Both the position numbers and the translations under genes were made by a program. The notes beneath the pieces are model-generated. The model searched no databases, had not been told where the DNA came from, and was given only the letters and a program-made list of their open reading frames with translations. 64,000 nt of DNA from Patiria miniata (taxonomy: Eukaryota > Echinodermata > Asteroidea > Valvatida > Asterinidae), in assembly GCF_015706575.1 (NCBI RefSeq), contig NW_024037075.1, positions 11,655,746-11,719,745 of the forward strand, in the 5' to 3' direction. This document shows, piece by piece, positions 11,201 through 26,200 of this stretch (positions are counted from its first letter, which is position 1; the number at the start of each line of letters is the position of its first letter).

Positions 11201-14200
11201 GGAACCAGACTGGGAATTTCTGTTAGCCACCGAAAACAATACGCAGCTAAGTGAGATTAGAATAAACTTTTGAACGATGAAATTTAAATCTGAGCTCATT
11301 AATATTCATAAGGTGAAATCCCAGCCAATCATTACCATTGTAGCCGTCCTGATTGACGTCTCCTAGCGACGCAATGGATGACCCCAGCCGTGACCTAATC
11401 ATCTCCCCGGTGATAGTACTGGGTTCGGAAAAACTATGCTGTTAGGGTAAAAAATAAAAAAAAATTTAAAAAAAAATTATGTTAAAAATAAAGGTATAAA
11501 CAATTAAAAATATCCCCAGGAAAGGCCCATGTCCCCAGAAAAGGAATTTAATTTTTTTAATTTTTGAGTTTTCAGGATGTTATTTGACAAATCAAGATTT
11601 GAGGACTCACATCTGCATTTTGGTAGTAGATGTACACCTTTCCCGCCTCCCATTTCTCCACCGTGGTCCTCCTGTCAGAGTACAAAGGAGCTCCAACAAC
11701 GACGTCATCCAATCTGCACGGAGCCACAAATCAAATCACGAAAACAAGTCAAAGAAATATCTCAAATTCTTATGTTTTTTTTTTATTCTAATTCAATGCA
11801 GTCTAGCGTTAACTGATAATTTTTTTGGTTGCTGAGGTCACAGATAATATCATGTTGCCACAGTAACAACAGCTCGTTGCCAAGGTTAGAGCAAGACCGA
11901 GCGGTTGTCATGGCAACATGTGTGCATGACGACCACTTATTAAGTCTGATTTGAACACAATGATGTGTTAACGAAGGAAATTGTTTTCATAAACAGTTGC
12001 CAGTAATATTGGAATTTTGTTCTTATCGGGTTGCTATGGCAAATGCATCCCACTGATGTTTTATTTGTGAGAAAAAAATTCAGTCAGGCAGAACTTGAAC
12101 TGATGGCATCTTGATTTTTTTTTATCAGTATCTAAAAACAACTTTTCCTTTTTGATGATAAAATTGTGACAGGGCAGTTTCTACAGAATGTGTACAGTAA
12201 AAACAGAGGTGAGTTTGCAAAAACAAATAAAAGACGTACATGTAAGTAAAGGCAAACAGTACTACAAAATGATAGAGCGTGAAACCGGTGCCTGATAGTG
12301 TCAATACTAACAGTAACGACAAGGTAAACTTGGAAACAGCCCCCAAAAAATAACAAATACTTCAAAAAGCGCCAAGTTTCAACAAGACTTGTAACTGCCG
12401 AGTGCTTAACTAACACATTTGGGGCCTCTCCAAAGACAACTTGAAATGTCTGGGATGCCTGTATCCACTCCGCAAATGTGTGTCGGTCGATTTCCCCTCT
12501 GGTTATTTGGGGATGTTTAAGACGAAATATTGACTGAGACAACACACGCCTTTAAAATCAGACCATCAGGAAGCTACGCCTTGAATACTGAAAAGCAGCT
12601 TTTAGAAGAGACTATAATTCCCCTTTTGGTGAAATTTGTGGAGTACGGAACAAATACATGGGAACATTTCCCTGTAAATTTGAGTACAAGTGCATGGAAA
12701 ATGCTCCTATGAGTAAGGGTTTGATTTACCGCATAAAGAAGGCAAAAACTTTATTTGTAATCAGTTTGTTTCTTCATGGTGAAGGGCCTATGACTTTAAA
12801 ATTATTTGAACATTGTACTGCCATACAACATTGTCATGTGGAAAGCATGAAGGAAAGGACAGTCATTGTCAACTGCAAAAAAGCAACAGCGCCCTCTTGC
12901 GGTCACGCGCAAGCGCAATCTCCTTTATCGCCATCTATGCTCTCCAACCGCCTCAATGGCAAAAAAAGCATGGTCGAAGAATGAATCCAATCTAAGAAAG
13001 CGCAAAGGAAACGTCAGTGTCAATGTCAAATGCATGAAGTGCAATAGCGCCCTCTTTGGGTCACGCGTAAGGGTCGCTTACCCGTCTCCGTTGAGGTCTT
13101 CGGCGACCACGGTGTTGCCAAAGTAGGAGAAGGTCTGTTCCCCTCTCAGTTCCGTCAGCTGGTTCAATTCCGTGTCAAAGATAGTGACCTGAACGGTAGG
13201 GTAATAATTGGCACTTGGATTTAGGGAGCTATGGATATTCAGTGAAATCTTGATAAAGTCAAACCTCAAGGGAACAGGTTCAAAATTTGACTGAGGCAGA
13301 GTTATGAGTTAAGCAGGGTTGTATATCATTGTTATACTACTGAAGGCAATGGATTCTTTGTTTGACTTAACAGTTGCTTTGAGTTATCAGAGTTTGACTG
13401 AAATCAAGATTTCACTGTATGAATATTCTAGGAAAAACTTGGCGAACAAAATACACAAGAAAGCAGGAGGTCGTGGGTTCGAGTCCCACCAGAGTGATTT
13501 TTTCCAACTTTCACTCGGAGGTAACACACTGAGTATACAGTGTTCAAACGTCGGTGAAGGGCAAAACCTAATTGGATTGATATCACCCCGACGCAAAATT
13601 CCATCTTATAATAAATACACAAAAGTCACTTTCTTATCCCCATACAACAGAATTTCATACAAATTTTTTTATCAGGGAATAGTGAAAAAGCAGCAAGAAT
13701 GTTTCCAATCTTTCAAAAACTTTGAAAAACACTTTGAATCAATCAAGCATATAATGAAGTTAAATTTGAAATCAAACACCTCTTTTTCTTGGTATCAAGA
13801 GTATCATTTCCTTCATGAATCAAGGAAAAACTGGGGTAAAATGGAAAGTGTTAAATGTGTTCAAATAAAATTACAGAGATTGCAAGACAGGTGTCATCCG
13901 GAATTGCCATCAAAACAAAATACCAGGAAATGAAACCTGTTATTCTTGGGGGAAAAAGTGGCCACTTTTGCTTTCAAACACTGTCCAGCTGTCTGGTTAA
14001 AGTCACTCACTTTGCCAGCGAGATAATTTCCCCGTGGAGCTCCCACGACATACTCCGGCTGACTGTCACCGGTGAAATCGCCTAATGCCACATCAAAACC
14101 TGAAACGAAAACACAAAACAAAAACGAAAATAATTTCTGACTTTTTCCTTTTTGGGCCATCCCTGATGTATTTACATGTACATGCAGCCACTGGCGTCAA

Positions 14201-17200
14201 TCCTGGAGGGGGATATCATTTTTTGGTCAACGTCAACACTAAAATTCATAACAGTAATCATAAAAACTTCCCCCCCCCCCTTCTTTAAGAGTCAATTATA
14301 CCACACATACGTCAAAGGAAATTTACAACATTTGCAGACATAAAAAGACATAAGTACTTAATTATTATGAAATACCTTACTATGTGCTGTCGTATTCAAG
14401 AAAAGTAGAATTTTTGTAACAATTTCCAATGCTGATCTGCCAACCATCATTGGAAAACCTTTTTTTTTCAAATACTGCCCCAAATTAACCAAATTTAGTC
14501 AGTCCACATTTTGTTTGCCAAAAATCCGTTACAAATCTGTGAACGGGTGCAAGCCAGCTAGTCTGGTTGCCCGATCTCACAATTCCCCAACGTCTATAAA
14601 TTGCTCTGTTTCGTCTGAACTAGGCTCAGGTAAGCAGGCTACAAAAACAACATTTTTTTTCTTGTTTTTTTCCCAGCATCTATGAACAGAAAACCTTAAA
14701 CAGGCCAGTGTAGCAATATTTGCTATAAATACTAACCCCAAATCCATACATTTCTGATTATTAATTATTAAATTACAGCAAAAGCACATGTTGTATATTA
14801 CCAAGTACATGTATATGTACATACATGTTCATGTATTTGGAATTAAAGTTCAGAAGTGCATTGATATTGAATAATATTTGATTGATACATGTACCTACAT
14901 ATAGAAGATAAATTTCATTACATTCTAGGAAAGAAAGCCATCTCCTGTATTTCACAATCATCCTCAATCTCAAGGCCATATCTCCATTTAAGTTTACATC
15001 AATTATTTATAATTACAAAAGAGAGACGCGAAAAGGTCAGGCTTTACAGTTAAATAGATGCAAGGTTTGTAAGGGGTATTACGTACTCCGAAGTAAACAG
15101 ATTATTATGCACAATGAATTATTCATTCTCCAATAAAGCAATCAACATCCTCTGTTGCAACGCTGCACCGGTGACCAGCTGAGGCACCTGTGACTTCTTT
15201 GAGAGCAGGGCACCGGTGATCAATCATCCAGGGCTTTTGAAAAAAAGCCGGGTGCTTATATTTTGTGCATAAGAATTGTGTTGATGGTCATACCACTGTC
15301 TTGACAGGAGACTGCTACATGTACTTATCCAAGGTGACCAATAAATTGATTGCCTTTATAACGACACCTGTCCAGGTTATGTCAATGTTCTCACAGTGGT
15401 GGAAGATGACCGGTCAGTCTATGGTCAGTCAGACATGTGGTCACTCTACCATTGACCACCTTATGAACTAGTGACCTTGAATTGAATGGACATGTTTTAC
15501 GGCTTGTTTTTCATGGCTGCCCACCACTTTTTGCCTCCAATATGTGACATGATAGACAATACAAGTGTCAGGATTATTTAGACATGTACAGACAACATTC
15601 CAAACATTCTGCCAAACAAGTGCTGCTTAGTGTGTCCATGGAGCTATACAGAGTATATGGTGTGTCATACATGAACTGTGCACATATGATTTTTGTGTAT
15701 GTGTGCAGTGTTGTATACTTATTTCTGTTTACTGTGTGCTTGACCGTGAACTCTCTGGAACACCAAATAAACAATCTTATAAAAGTGCTGGTATCTAGAA
15801 AAATGTTCAATGTGCTAAATTGAAGGTAACGGGACAAACAAAGACAGGAAAAATGCTAGAAACATCTTAACGATGAATATGTAACGTGTAAGATTTATTT
15901 TTATACAAACATTGGAGTTTATGTAGTTTGTGTTGCTGTATTTCATCGAGACTTGGGACAGGACAGACACGCAAACGTATAACACTGGAATTTCGACCAT
16001 TTTTTTTTTTCACTTTTTTTTCTTCACTTTGAACTCCTGTGGAAAGAAAATGTACACCTGAAAAGGAACAACTCTCACCGCTATAACTGTCGTCAAATGT
16101 TGGCGGCAACTCTGGAGTAGCTATCGGTGCGGCATTCGACACAAGATTCTGGACGTAAATTTGACCTATAAATGAGAAATAAGTTAGAAAAGAAACCAAA
16201 AAGCAGGTCATGCACATTTATGTCACACTTACTAAGGATGTAACATTTTGCGGTGGCCCCAATGTGTTCACAGGCCACAGGGGCGGAAATTGGCATTTTT
16301 TTTTAACCCTTATTAAATTTCCCACCATTTGCGCGTGATTACGTGCAAAGGTAATGGGGGGGGGGGGTGTATTTAGACGATGACACATGAATGTCGATCA
16401 TTAGAAGTTTGTTCAGTGAGGTTAACTGTTTTGCTGATGATCCCTCCTGTTTTGGGGGTGGGGCTGGAGAGGTCAGAAAGGGTCAAAGTCGGGTCGGGGG
16501 CCCTACCTTTTTCTTTTCAAAGGCTTTGGGGCTTTGTTTTCTAGCAAGCATTTTGAACTCTGTGTCATATGCATGTTGACTGTGAAAACAGGGGGCTTTT
16601 AAACTTTACCAAAACAAGTAGCTCAAAGCATACATACAAGAACATACATTTTTAAATAAAAATATCGCGGTACCTTGTAGTTGTACATGTATACTGTGGG
16701 TACATCTGTACTTAAGGCAGTTTTAAAAAGACAAGAGAAGTTTATAGTGTCACATATTTCCCTCTACACTCGAATATCGCTTCCCCTTTACAAAATGTAA
16801 CTGCTAATACTAGCAGGTGGCCCACTCAGGTTTGACCCTGACTGACCTTTGACCTTTTCAGGTCATTTATTATCGACATCCAGCAACAGACACTAGACTA
16901 TAAGGTGGTTTTTCCCACCTGTGGGTATCTGTCAGTCAACACAAAGGCCACAATGTCAACCACATATTTAAACACTGGCTCACTTTTTAGGTGTGGGGTT
17001 ACCGCATAATGGGTCTGGGCTTGAACCAGGGGTGGGACAGTGGGTTAAATGAAGGGGGTAGGGTTGGTGTTAGGGCAGGAAGTGGGACAGGGGCTGGGTA
17101 GGTACCATATAGGCACTGTGGGAACCTTAAAACTTAGAATGACAGAAAGATTTGAGGATAAAAACTGGCACCACAGAAAACTGGATGACAATAATAATAA

Positions 17201-20200
17201 TAATAATAATAATAGCATTTATATAGCGCCATATATCCAAATCAATTTTGCTCATAGGCGCAGTACAATCGAGTTAAAAAACAAATTAAAATTAAACATT
17301 AAACATTTGACAGAATTACAAAAACAACTAATAAGGTTAAACTTTAATAATAAGAGTTCAAAACATTCAGGGATCTCACAAAAATTACACAGATTTACAG
17401 GAACAGTGACTAAAAAGAGACAGACCGACCACCACAACATCAAACCAACCAAACGACTGTCCGACGACCAACAAACCAACAAACGAGAAAACCAACCAAC
17501 TGACTGACGGACCAGCAGTCAATAAAGTAAAGTTCAAAGTTACTAAGCACATCAGTAAAAGGTTACTTGTATGGATACAAGAGGCCAAGAGCATTAGTAC
17601 ATGATAAAAAAAAAGTCAGTTTAGTTTGTGTAGGGGAAGTGTTACTGAAAAAGAAATGCAAATAGAGATTTGTATTGTTTGAATATATTGAGTGACCTCT
17701 CCTCCAGAAAATGAGCTGCACCCTTTCCCAGATCCCCACCCCCATCCCCAACCCCATCCTCACCCCCCCCCCCCCCAAGTGAGCCCCTTCAGTTATGCTA
17801 GGGGATAGGTATATAGAGGGGTGTGGCTCCACATGACAGAGCTGTAATACATTCCTACTGTGCCAGCTGAGCTGACACATACAATCAACCCAGAGGAAAT
17901 GTTATCAATCATCTAATAATCCTCAGCTGTGGTGATCCATCAGTTCCCAGTTTACGAGGGAGGGGGGGGGGGGAGAAACCACCCTCAAGCTATACTTATC
18001 AGAGGCAATGTGTGAAGGCAGTTGGGGTAGGGCGTGGTGATACCATGGAGGAATAAAAACATGGCGAGTCCAGACACAAAGGAACATTCATTGACATAGC
18101 AATCCTTCCCAGAAACAGGTTATGAATGTTTACGTTGTGCAGATAGGTTTTCCAATAAAATGGTTCATTGAGGACATGAAAGTGATACTGTGAATTGTGT
18201 GCTTTTGACAAGATACATTTTGACAAATGCAAATGTTCTTGGCTCTGGAAAAACAGTCTTATTTTTTTTTGGGGGGGGGGCATCGACGTTCAACTCAAAA
18301 GCAAGTTTTGGTGGTCAATGGTCATCAGAGAGTAAAAAAGATAATTAAGGCCAAGAAAAAAAATAAATCGGTCTCTGGTCAGCGCGCGCGTTGATTTTAA
18401 TCATGCGCGTCAATCTTTTTTTTTCCCAAAATGTTCCGCGGTAGCTCCAACAGCGCCCTCTATTGCCGCACCTCCTCAATTGTTTTTATCAAAGAGCACC
18501 AAGGCAAATGATCGAAAGCACCAAGGCAAATTATGGAGGACACCAATGTACATGAGGACACCAAAAAAGCAAAATAGTACCCACCTTGTCTGTACAATAC
18601 AAGCTTGAAGAAAGAAAAAAGAATGCCGCGTGGCCGCGTCAATTCCAAAACTTTGGTCTGACCAGAGACCGAATATTTTTTTTTTTTTGGCCTAAGCTTC
18701 CTTCTTTGTTGCCAACAATATTGGAAGTAAATTTACAAACAGAGTTGTTCTTACCCTGCAAATAGAAGCTTCCAGCTGCTCCCATGACTAGCAGATTACT
18801 ATCCTGAAATGGGGAAAACAAAAAATGTACAATTGTAAATACTTCTTTAGATTTGTTTTGTTAAATTTAAAGGGAAGATACAACATTTGCAGACATCAGA
18901 AAACGAAATGATCAAATTATCACGAAATACCTTACTGGATTGTTAGGGAATGACAGTCTAAAGCATCCTGTAAAATCGTGGCTCCTGGTGTGCTTACATT
19001 TTCAAGAAAAATGGTATTTTTCCAATGCTGGTCGGCTGACCAGCATTGGAGAAAACTGGCTTTTTTTCAAAAACTGCTCCTAATTTTTCCTAATTAGTTA
19101 TTCCGCATTTTCTTTGCAATTGATTACACACATGTGAAGGGGTACAAGCCTTCTAGACGGATTCTCTGACCTTACAATTCCCCAAAGTCTATAAATTGCT
19201 CCGATTCATCTTAAGTGGGGTCAAGGAACCAGACTACAAGAACATGATTGGTTTTCTTGGTTTTTCCAGCATCTACAAGCCCAAAACGTGAAACTAGTCA
19301 TTTTAACAATATTTGCTATAACATACTGATCCTCCAAATTCATTTATTTCTGAAAATTGCAGCAAAAGCAAATGTTGTACATTCCCTTTAAGAAACTTCT
19401 GTATGCAACAAAATCCAATGCTGTGTAGTACAAGGTGATAAAAAAAGGCGGAACCTAAGCGCCAAAAATTATATTTCATATTTAAAAATATATGTAGCAA
19501 CAACAATAATAATGACTGGCAAGCCAATTTCTTAAGCTACTTTTAGATGAAAAAAATTACTGAAATTACTCAATCCGCTCAAAGAATATCACCATTTAAA
19601 CACAATGACCTTAAAACCTGTCTCGTCCAAAAAATGCGATTTCCAAAATCGTCGTCACAATTGTCTTCAAGCATCACCAGCGATAAAAACTCAGTTTAAA
19701 CGATATTAGCAATATGCAACAAAGTCCTTTTGAAGGCCCGTCTTATAAAAAAAGTAGATTTTACCGGTATAAATCATATTATTTGCCTAACCAGGGTTGT
19801 TAATCAAGATATTGTGTACTACAGTTGGTGACAGTTGTTGAAACAAGTATTCGGTGTCATTTTCTTTGGACATTGGTCGAAACAGTCAAAACACACAATA
19901 AAAAGCTTCTTTTCTTTGGACGAGACAGGTTTTAGGGTCATTGCGTTTAAATGGTAATATTTTTTGAACGGATTGACCAATTTCAGAATTTTTTCCATCT
20001 AAAAGTAGGTCATGAAATTGGCTTTCCAGTCATTATTATATATGGTGCTACAATTTTTTTTAAATATGAAATATATATTTGGGGGTTTGGGTTCCGCTTT
20101 TTTTGACTCACCCTGTATTAGGGGCAATGGCATTTTCTGTTCTTTTTTTCACTAGAATGTTGAAACACAATGTTCAGTAAAGTCCCATTGTACTATCACA

Positions 20201-23200
20201 AAGTAAAGAAGGCAACTTGATATTTCCATCTTTTTCCCCCTTCAGCCAGAAGAGCGATTCTTCAAGAAACTCAAGTATCTGCCCTTGTAACTTAATCACC
20301 TACATGTAATTTGGGTCATTCCAAGTTGACAAGCAGTTTTGCAGAGGCCTGCAAATGTTTCTTACTTAAAATATCATGCATGCTTGCATAAATGTCACAT
20401 GCTATATATAACAGATGTTTTCTTCGAATTATGATAAAACCAGCTTATTTTTTTTACTGCAGGGAGCTTCATCAATAAAAGTATGGACCTACGTGTATCT
20501 ATCCAAAACTAAGTTCCTAATCAATTCCAGAGGGTTTGGCGTCGAACCAATGACACTAACGATCCCACACGCATCACATCAAGTTTTTCATATTGCATCA
20601 GGTGACGGACATCCAATCGTGATTGCGCCGTCGCGGGGGGAAAAAAAATAACCCAAAAATGTCAGAGGTTCTTCCGTCTGGCTCACAGCGGTTGCAGATG
20701 GGACTCTTCTTAATGCCTGGGCTAATCCGATGTAAAGTCATAAATCTTGGAAGGAGTCGGCTGAAAGGAATTATAGAGGAGGGGGGTGGATTTGCTGATG
20801 CAAAAACAGCTTTCCATGAAAAATTTGTGAGTGGATGTGGAAGATATGTATGGGTACCCGGTAGATTTGATCAGACATATGTAGTAGCCTGCATAATTAT
20901 AGGTTACAATTTATCATTCTATTTTTTTTTTTACAACCTGCGAGTACAACGTATCAATTCAAAAATTAATCATGATGTTCCTTGTAACAGTTTATAATGT
21001 GACCCCCTTTTGGTTGTAAAAAATACATGTATGGATTTTTGTCTTTCTTATTTGTTCCTTTCTCACTCTCAGGTATTACAAATTAAAGACTTCCCCTCTC
21101 CTTGTTTTCCTAACGACAGACTTGAGAAAAAAAACTGTTTTCTACTAAAAGATCCCATGAAAAATTGTCTTAAACTGGTAACGATTTGCAACATCGCGTA
21201 CACAAGTAAATATCTACATGATATAGAAGCCCAGGAACCCGATGCCTCCGTAAATAATTTTTCCGTTCAAAAATTTATCCTCGAGTTGCAAATGTCAGAT
21301 GTACATGTAAACTGATTTTCATCTTAGATGAGACAAGGCTAAAGCCTTAGCAAAGACTGACATTTGTAGAGCGTTGCCATAGCAACACCCGTGATTTCTC
21401 CAACAATGCCCCGTTTTTCAATGGCATGCCTGGATAAAAGCAAGAGGATTAAAAGCAAGACAAAAAAAACGCAGGGCTAGTCAGAATAGCAACACGACGA
21501 CGTCAGAATATTCACAATGGGCCGCGATAGCATTTCAAAGCAAAGGGCCCCATCTGCCTTTTGCTGCCGAGTCGTTGCGCCTGACAAGTGACGCAAAGCA
21601 TCATTGAGGGGGGGGGGGGGGAGAAGTGTTCCCGAGGTGTCGATGGCCGTTTGCGCTGCACGGGGAAGCATAAACCCGAAGTGTAAACCCGTCGTACAAT
21701 CGTCATCTTTTATTCAAGTGACCGGGGTTTTTGTTTTCCTTGACCGCCTGAGCGCAGGTGGTGTAATAAACACAGATCTCGGAGGGAAGGAGAGTGTGAA
21801 GTAACAGTTCAACCAAAGGTTGTTGGGAGACTAGTATCGGTATTTTTAAATAAACATACGGATCAAAACAATTTTTGTCACAGTAAACAATCCTGCCCAG
21901 GAACAACAACCAAACAAAATGTCTGAGTTGAGTTCTTGATCTCTGTTGTGAAATCTCAGTGCAAGTTTCTTCTCTACATTTCGCTCCAAAAATCTGTCCA
22001 AATGTACGTAAGGTTTGAGATGTGAGTAGCATTGGGCAAGGGTTGAAGGTAGGGTTGGAGGTAGAGTAGGGGTGGGGATGGGGTCAGTATGGGGGGCGAG
22101 GATGGGGTGAGGGAGTTAATACAAAATTTGCTTTATATCCAAAAGCCATAATTTTTATCATTCCAAAAAACTGAATTAGACAATTTGAGAACAGCATTTT
22201 AAGGTTTTACACAGAAAAAAGGAATAAATAAAGGTGTCAATTTTCCAAATTTGAAACACCGTTATCAGAGATTGTTACTTACTTTGGTAATTTCGGCACT
22301 GAAGCCTGCTTGACAGTGAGTAATACCTTTGAAGCCCCAGAGCTTGACTGGAAAGAAAAGAAACACATGAGGATGAGTCCAAAAGAAACTGGCTAGGATC
22401 CTTCAGCAAATTGTCAAAACACTTTACAGGTTTACATTTCACGAGATAACCAGAGGAAACACTACGCTCAACAATTCACTGTTGAACACTTGAAATTTCT
22501 TGCCAGTAAAAGATAAAAAAAAAAGGAGGCAAGTCTATTAAAAGCGGTCAGAGGGCACAATATGTAATATGTAATCTATTTATTGGTACACCTATATGAT
22601 GGTACTGCCCGGCTCACAAGTGACAGTGTGTCGGTCAGTCAGTCAGTCAGTCAAACGATGAGATAGGTGCGAATAGGACTCTAGAACTCAGAGACAAGCA
22701 AAAAATACTATGGTTTGTTTCAGCACTGATATTAGTATTGTGAACAGGGACAGGGTTGGTTGGTTGGATTGTCACAAGGAATTTAGCACAGGATTGTGGG
22801 ATTGAGAAATAATGACACATGATAGGGGAGAGTGGGGTAAAATGGACCGTCTGGGGTAAAACGGACCGTCGGGGTAAAACGGACCGTCGGGGTAAAACAG
22901 ACCGTCGGGGTAAAACGGACCGTCGGGGTAAAACGGACCGTCGGGGTGAAACAGACCGTCAGGGTAAAACGGCACTGCCGTCCAGCTTGGACTATAAACA
23001 TGGTGGTGTGTAAAAAAGAGATGATGCCACAACCACTATTGACTGGACCGCGCTTGTTTCAACATTCAAAATAATCCCTGGTAAGGTTTTTGGACCCTTG
23101 TGATCTTAGGTTACGTATTACTCGGTTGCTAAGGGTTCTTTGAAAAACGGTTATAGAAACTTATGTTATGTTTTTTGTTTAAGTGTTACTGTTATTACAG

Positions 23201-26200
23201 CCGTTTATATGGATTGAAGCGGATACATTCGGTTTGTCATGTTCTAAGACTTGTTATTTACCTGGGAATCACTGGGGTAAAAAGGACCACATAACAGTGT
23301 TAATTAAGTGGATGGTATTACGCTTTACCCCGCCTATTAACATGAACCAGTGCAAACTGTATATATTCTAATCTCAGTTTAAGTGTTCAATTTAACTTTC
23401 CCACTTTATCACCATTTGGTCAAATTCAAACTACCTGTTTGCCCGAATGAAGGAAAACGTGACTGCATGGTGTTTGTGATGACCAAATGGGAAAAAAATA
23501 TTGAAAAGGAGGGAAAATTTGCATTTTTTTTCTTAGAAAATAAATAAGACACCCTATGAGGTTGATAGAGGGTTTGGATTAGATTTTATAACAGAATTTT
23601 TCTGACAAAAATAACATCAGGCAAAATAGCCTATGTACTTAGCTGATGGAAAGACGGTGCATTGTACACATGTAGGGCTTCATATTCATATTTTGGCTTG
23701 ATATCATAAAGGGTCCGTTTCAACCCATAATATGGGGTTAAACGGTCCAGTAATAGAAATGTGTTTAATTTCCCCGTAACCATGGCAACAAAGATTTACA
23801 TGTACAATACAGCAATAAGTGTTAAATACATCTTTACACCTAACATGGAGTCCGGCCCTTTTTTGGACAATTAATTGGGTTAATATTGGCCTGAGAAGTG
23901 TGTCAAATTATTTTCAAAACAAAACTAATTTTTTGGAAACACCAGGGGCAACTTGCAGGGAACTGCCATAGCACAGAAAACATGGTTACCAGCCAAAATG
24001 TCATGCAATGTAAATTGCTCGTGACTGGTACTCGGATCGTTTTTGCTTTTAGAGCATAAATTTGCAAACCAACATTTTTTACTCGAGTATCAGCAGCTGA
24101 AATTTGAACCAGATCGGGTTTTTTTTCTCAGCTTCAGTTTTCAACCCTTATAAAGCTAGGTCTGGCATGATGTTCCATGTAATTTGGACGGTGGGGATTC
24201 GATGAGACATTGCTGCATTCAACGGAACATTAAACGTGGAAAGGCCATCTGCGAAACATTGAACGCACGACTGGCTCTGCAGACGAGCCACTGAAAAATA
24301 AAGATGGGTCGTTTTGCAAAACTGGGGCCATTTGGCAAATGTGCATGTGGCTATTATCATTTGCCCTACGACGGTGAAACGATTATGGCATTTAAGAAAG
24401 TAGGCCTACGCTTAATTCAGCAGGACTGTTAAATTTTCAGGGCACTATGGCTTTAACATGTATGCCCGTTAGGTATGCATTCTGATAGAATACAGGATTA
24501 TAAGATAATAATTTAGATAATAAAAGACTGTTTTCGTTCTGTTAATGAGTATATAATTCAGCAAAATATTCAATTTGTCCAAATATTTTCGAACATCTGA
24601 AAGACAAATTGCCTGGAAATCTAAAATCTGATGCGTGATTTTCCCTCCAAAATGTACTGAATTTTCCTCCGAATGTATTTAATTTTTCCTCAAAAAATGA
24701 GAGAAAAAAATGGCTTGACTATATTAGGTTCAGGCTGAACAAATGGTTGAAAAACAGGCCAACACCACACCACCCTGGCAAAACATATTAAGGATACATT
24801 TCATTTGCCTGACAGCGTTGGGGCTTATTTGGAAAGTCAGGTGCACTTCTTCAGGATGTTGTTCCTTTGCATAACCCCATTTGATCTGGGATCAACACAC
24901 TGAGCAACGACGTGCACATACTCCGTTACTTCCCCTTCCCCCCCCCCCCCCCAAACCCTCCCCACAGGTACACCGAACAGACACTTCAGCCGTGACTGAT
25001 GTTACGCTTTGTCCACGCACGGAAAGCAATCCCCATTCATTCCCGAGCCCCTTGCAATCCTACCGGAAGATTTTGACACTGAACCTCCCTTTCAAACCCC
25101 CCCCCCCCCTTCCTACCCCTTTCCACCCTAAAGCTACCATTCTTCCCTCGCCAAAACCTCATTCCGGTCCATTAGATGTTCAGCACGTCGCGCGTGCACA
25201 TCCGCGGCGGTAGTATAGCCAGCACCCCTCCCACCCCCTTCTCTGGCTGAGCCGGAGCTGAGTGGCTACGCCTCGGGGGCAAATCAAGCGCCCGCTTCCG
25301 TCCCTCTGCGCTGGGGTATTGATTGGGCACGGGATCCATAAACTAAAAACTGCCGGGCGAGTTTATTCCCGCATTGATTGGGCGGTCGTGAATCTACCTC
25401 CTGCTCCGCCGTTGTTTGTTTGTCAAAGACGGCTGATTCTGTTGTTTTTGTTTCCCTGCTGCCTGTCACACGGACAATTCATTTGTTTTTGTTGAGCCCC
25501 TGGACGCTCATGTACTGTGCAAATTCACTGCCAGAGAAACACATGTAGGTCAACATGTACATGCGATGAATGCACGAAGCATAGTGGTATGCTGAATTTA
25601 TTACTTATGAACCTTACGTCTTTATGACTTCAATTCATATCGCTTAAAATGTGCTCCTAATATCACAAACAGATGTACATGTAAGCACCTGCCGAAAGAA
25701 AGTTCTGTTTAAACTGTTCATTCTAATGATTTCTTTTCAATTTGTCATATTTTACATCAAGTGTTTTTAAATCTGCTGTGTAGACCAGACATTTTGCTGA
25801 CACTTATAAAAGCTGAAATTCTGTTTTGACTCGAGCATCCAATAATTAAACAGCCAAAACGTGGACTTGTTCATGTATCGGAAGATAAATTTCTGAGACA
25901 GAACCCCTGTAGGAAGTTATGAAGCAGAACTGTTGTTTAAGTCTTACAATAAATTCGGAATTGGCATCAACCATTACAAAATTACAGTCACAAAAAAAAA
26001 TATGGCAGACGGTTGAAATTTAAAATTCACTTTTTACAAAATGATCCTGTTCAAATCTGAATTGTTGTAACAGAATGTTGGCCAAAACAGTTGCTAGTTT
26101 TTCTGTTACCAAGTTTAAAAAGATCCCACTTTAGGCACCCCCCCCCAAAAAAAATTCCAGCCAAGAACCTCATCATTCTGATACCATCTGACATTTATGC

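Larger units (their letters stand above)
7279..16078. other. Integrin introns 7 to 16
   Basis: Besides the listed SINEs (7333, 13440), foldback and MITEs (8783, 8836, 9555, 14316), these introns hold GCGCCCTCT motifs with flanking GGTCACGCG at 12890 and 13046, and a B-box-like GCGGGTTCAAATCCC near 10768. The 204-codon plus-strand frame at 13319-13933 runs through SINE B and has no coding character. Confidence 0.55.
16166..22282. other. Integrin introns 5 and 6
   Basis: Intron 6 (16166-18754) has poly-G/poly-C tracts, the (AAT)n repeat and the GGTCTCTGGTCAG element. Intron 5 (18804-22282) has MITE copy 2, the mariner-like foldback, an RFX-like site and a CpG-richer block at 21480-21690. No gene recognised. 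Confidence 0.55.

Noticed and set aside
11904-11917. Third RFX site GTTGTCATGGCAAC
   Set aside because: One mismatch in the consensus half-site; mentioned only in support of the two perfect sites.
13319-13933. Plus-strand frame of 204 codons
   Set aside because: It runs through a tRNA-derived SINE and AT-rich intron; no recognisable protein and no splice context.
22834-22973. CRISPR array
   Set aside because: Units are contiguous with no spacers, and the window is clearly animal DNA.
22772-23032. Minus-strand frames with PFYPDG or FTPTVR repeats
   Set aside because: Translation of the 18-bp tandem array; all frames stay open because the period divides by three.
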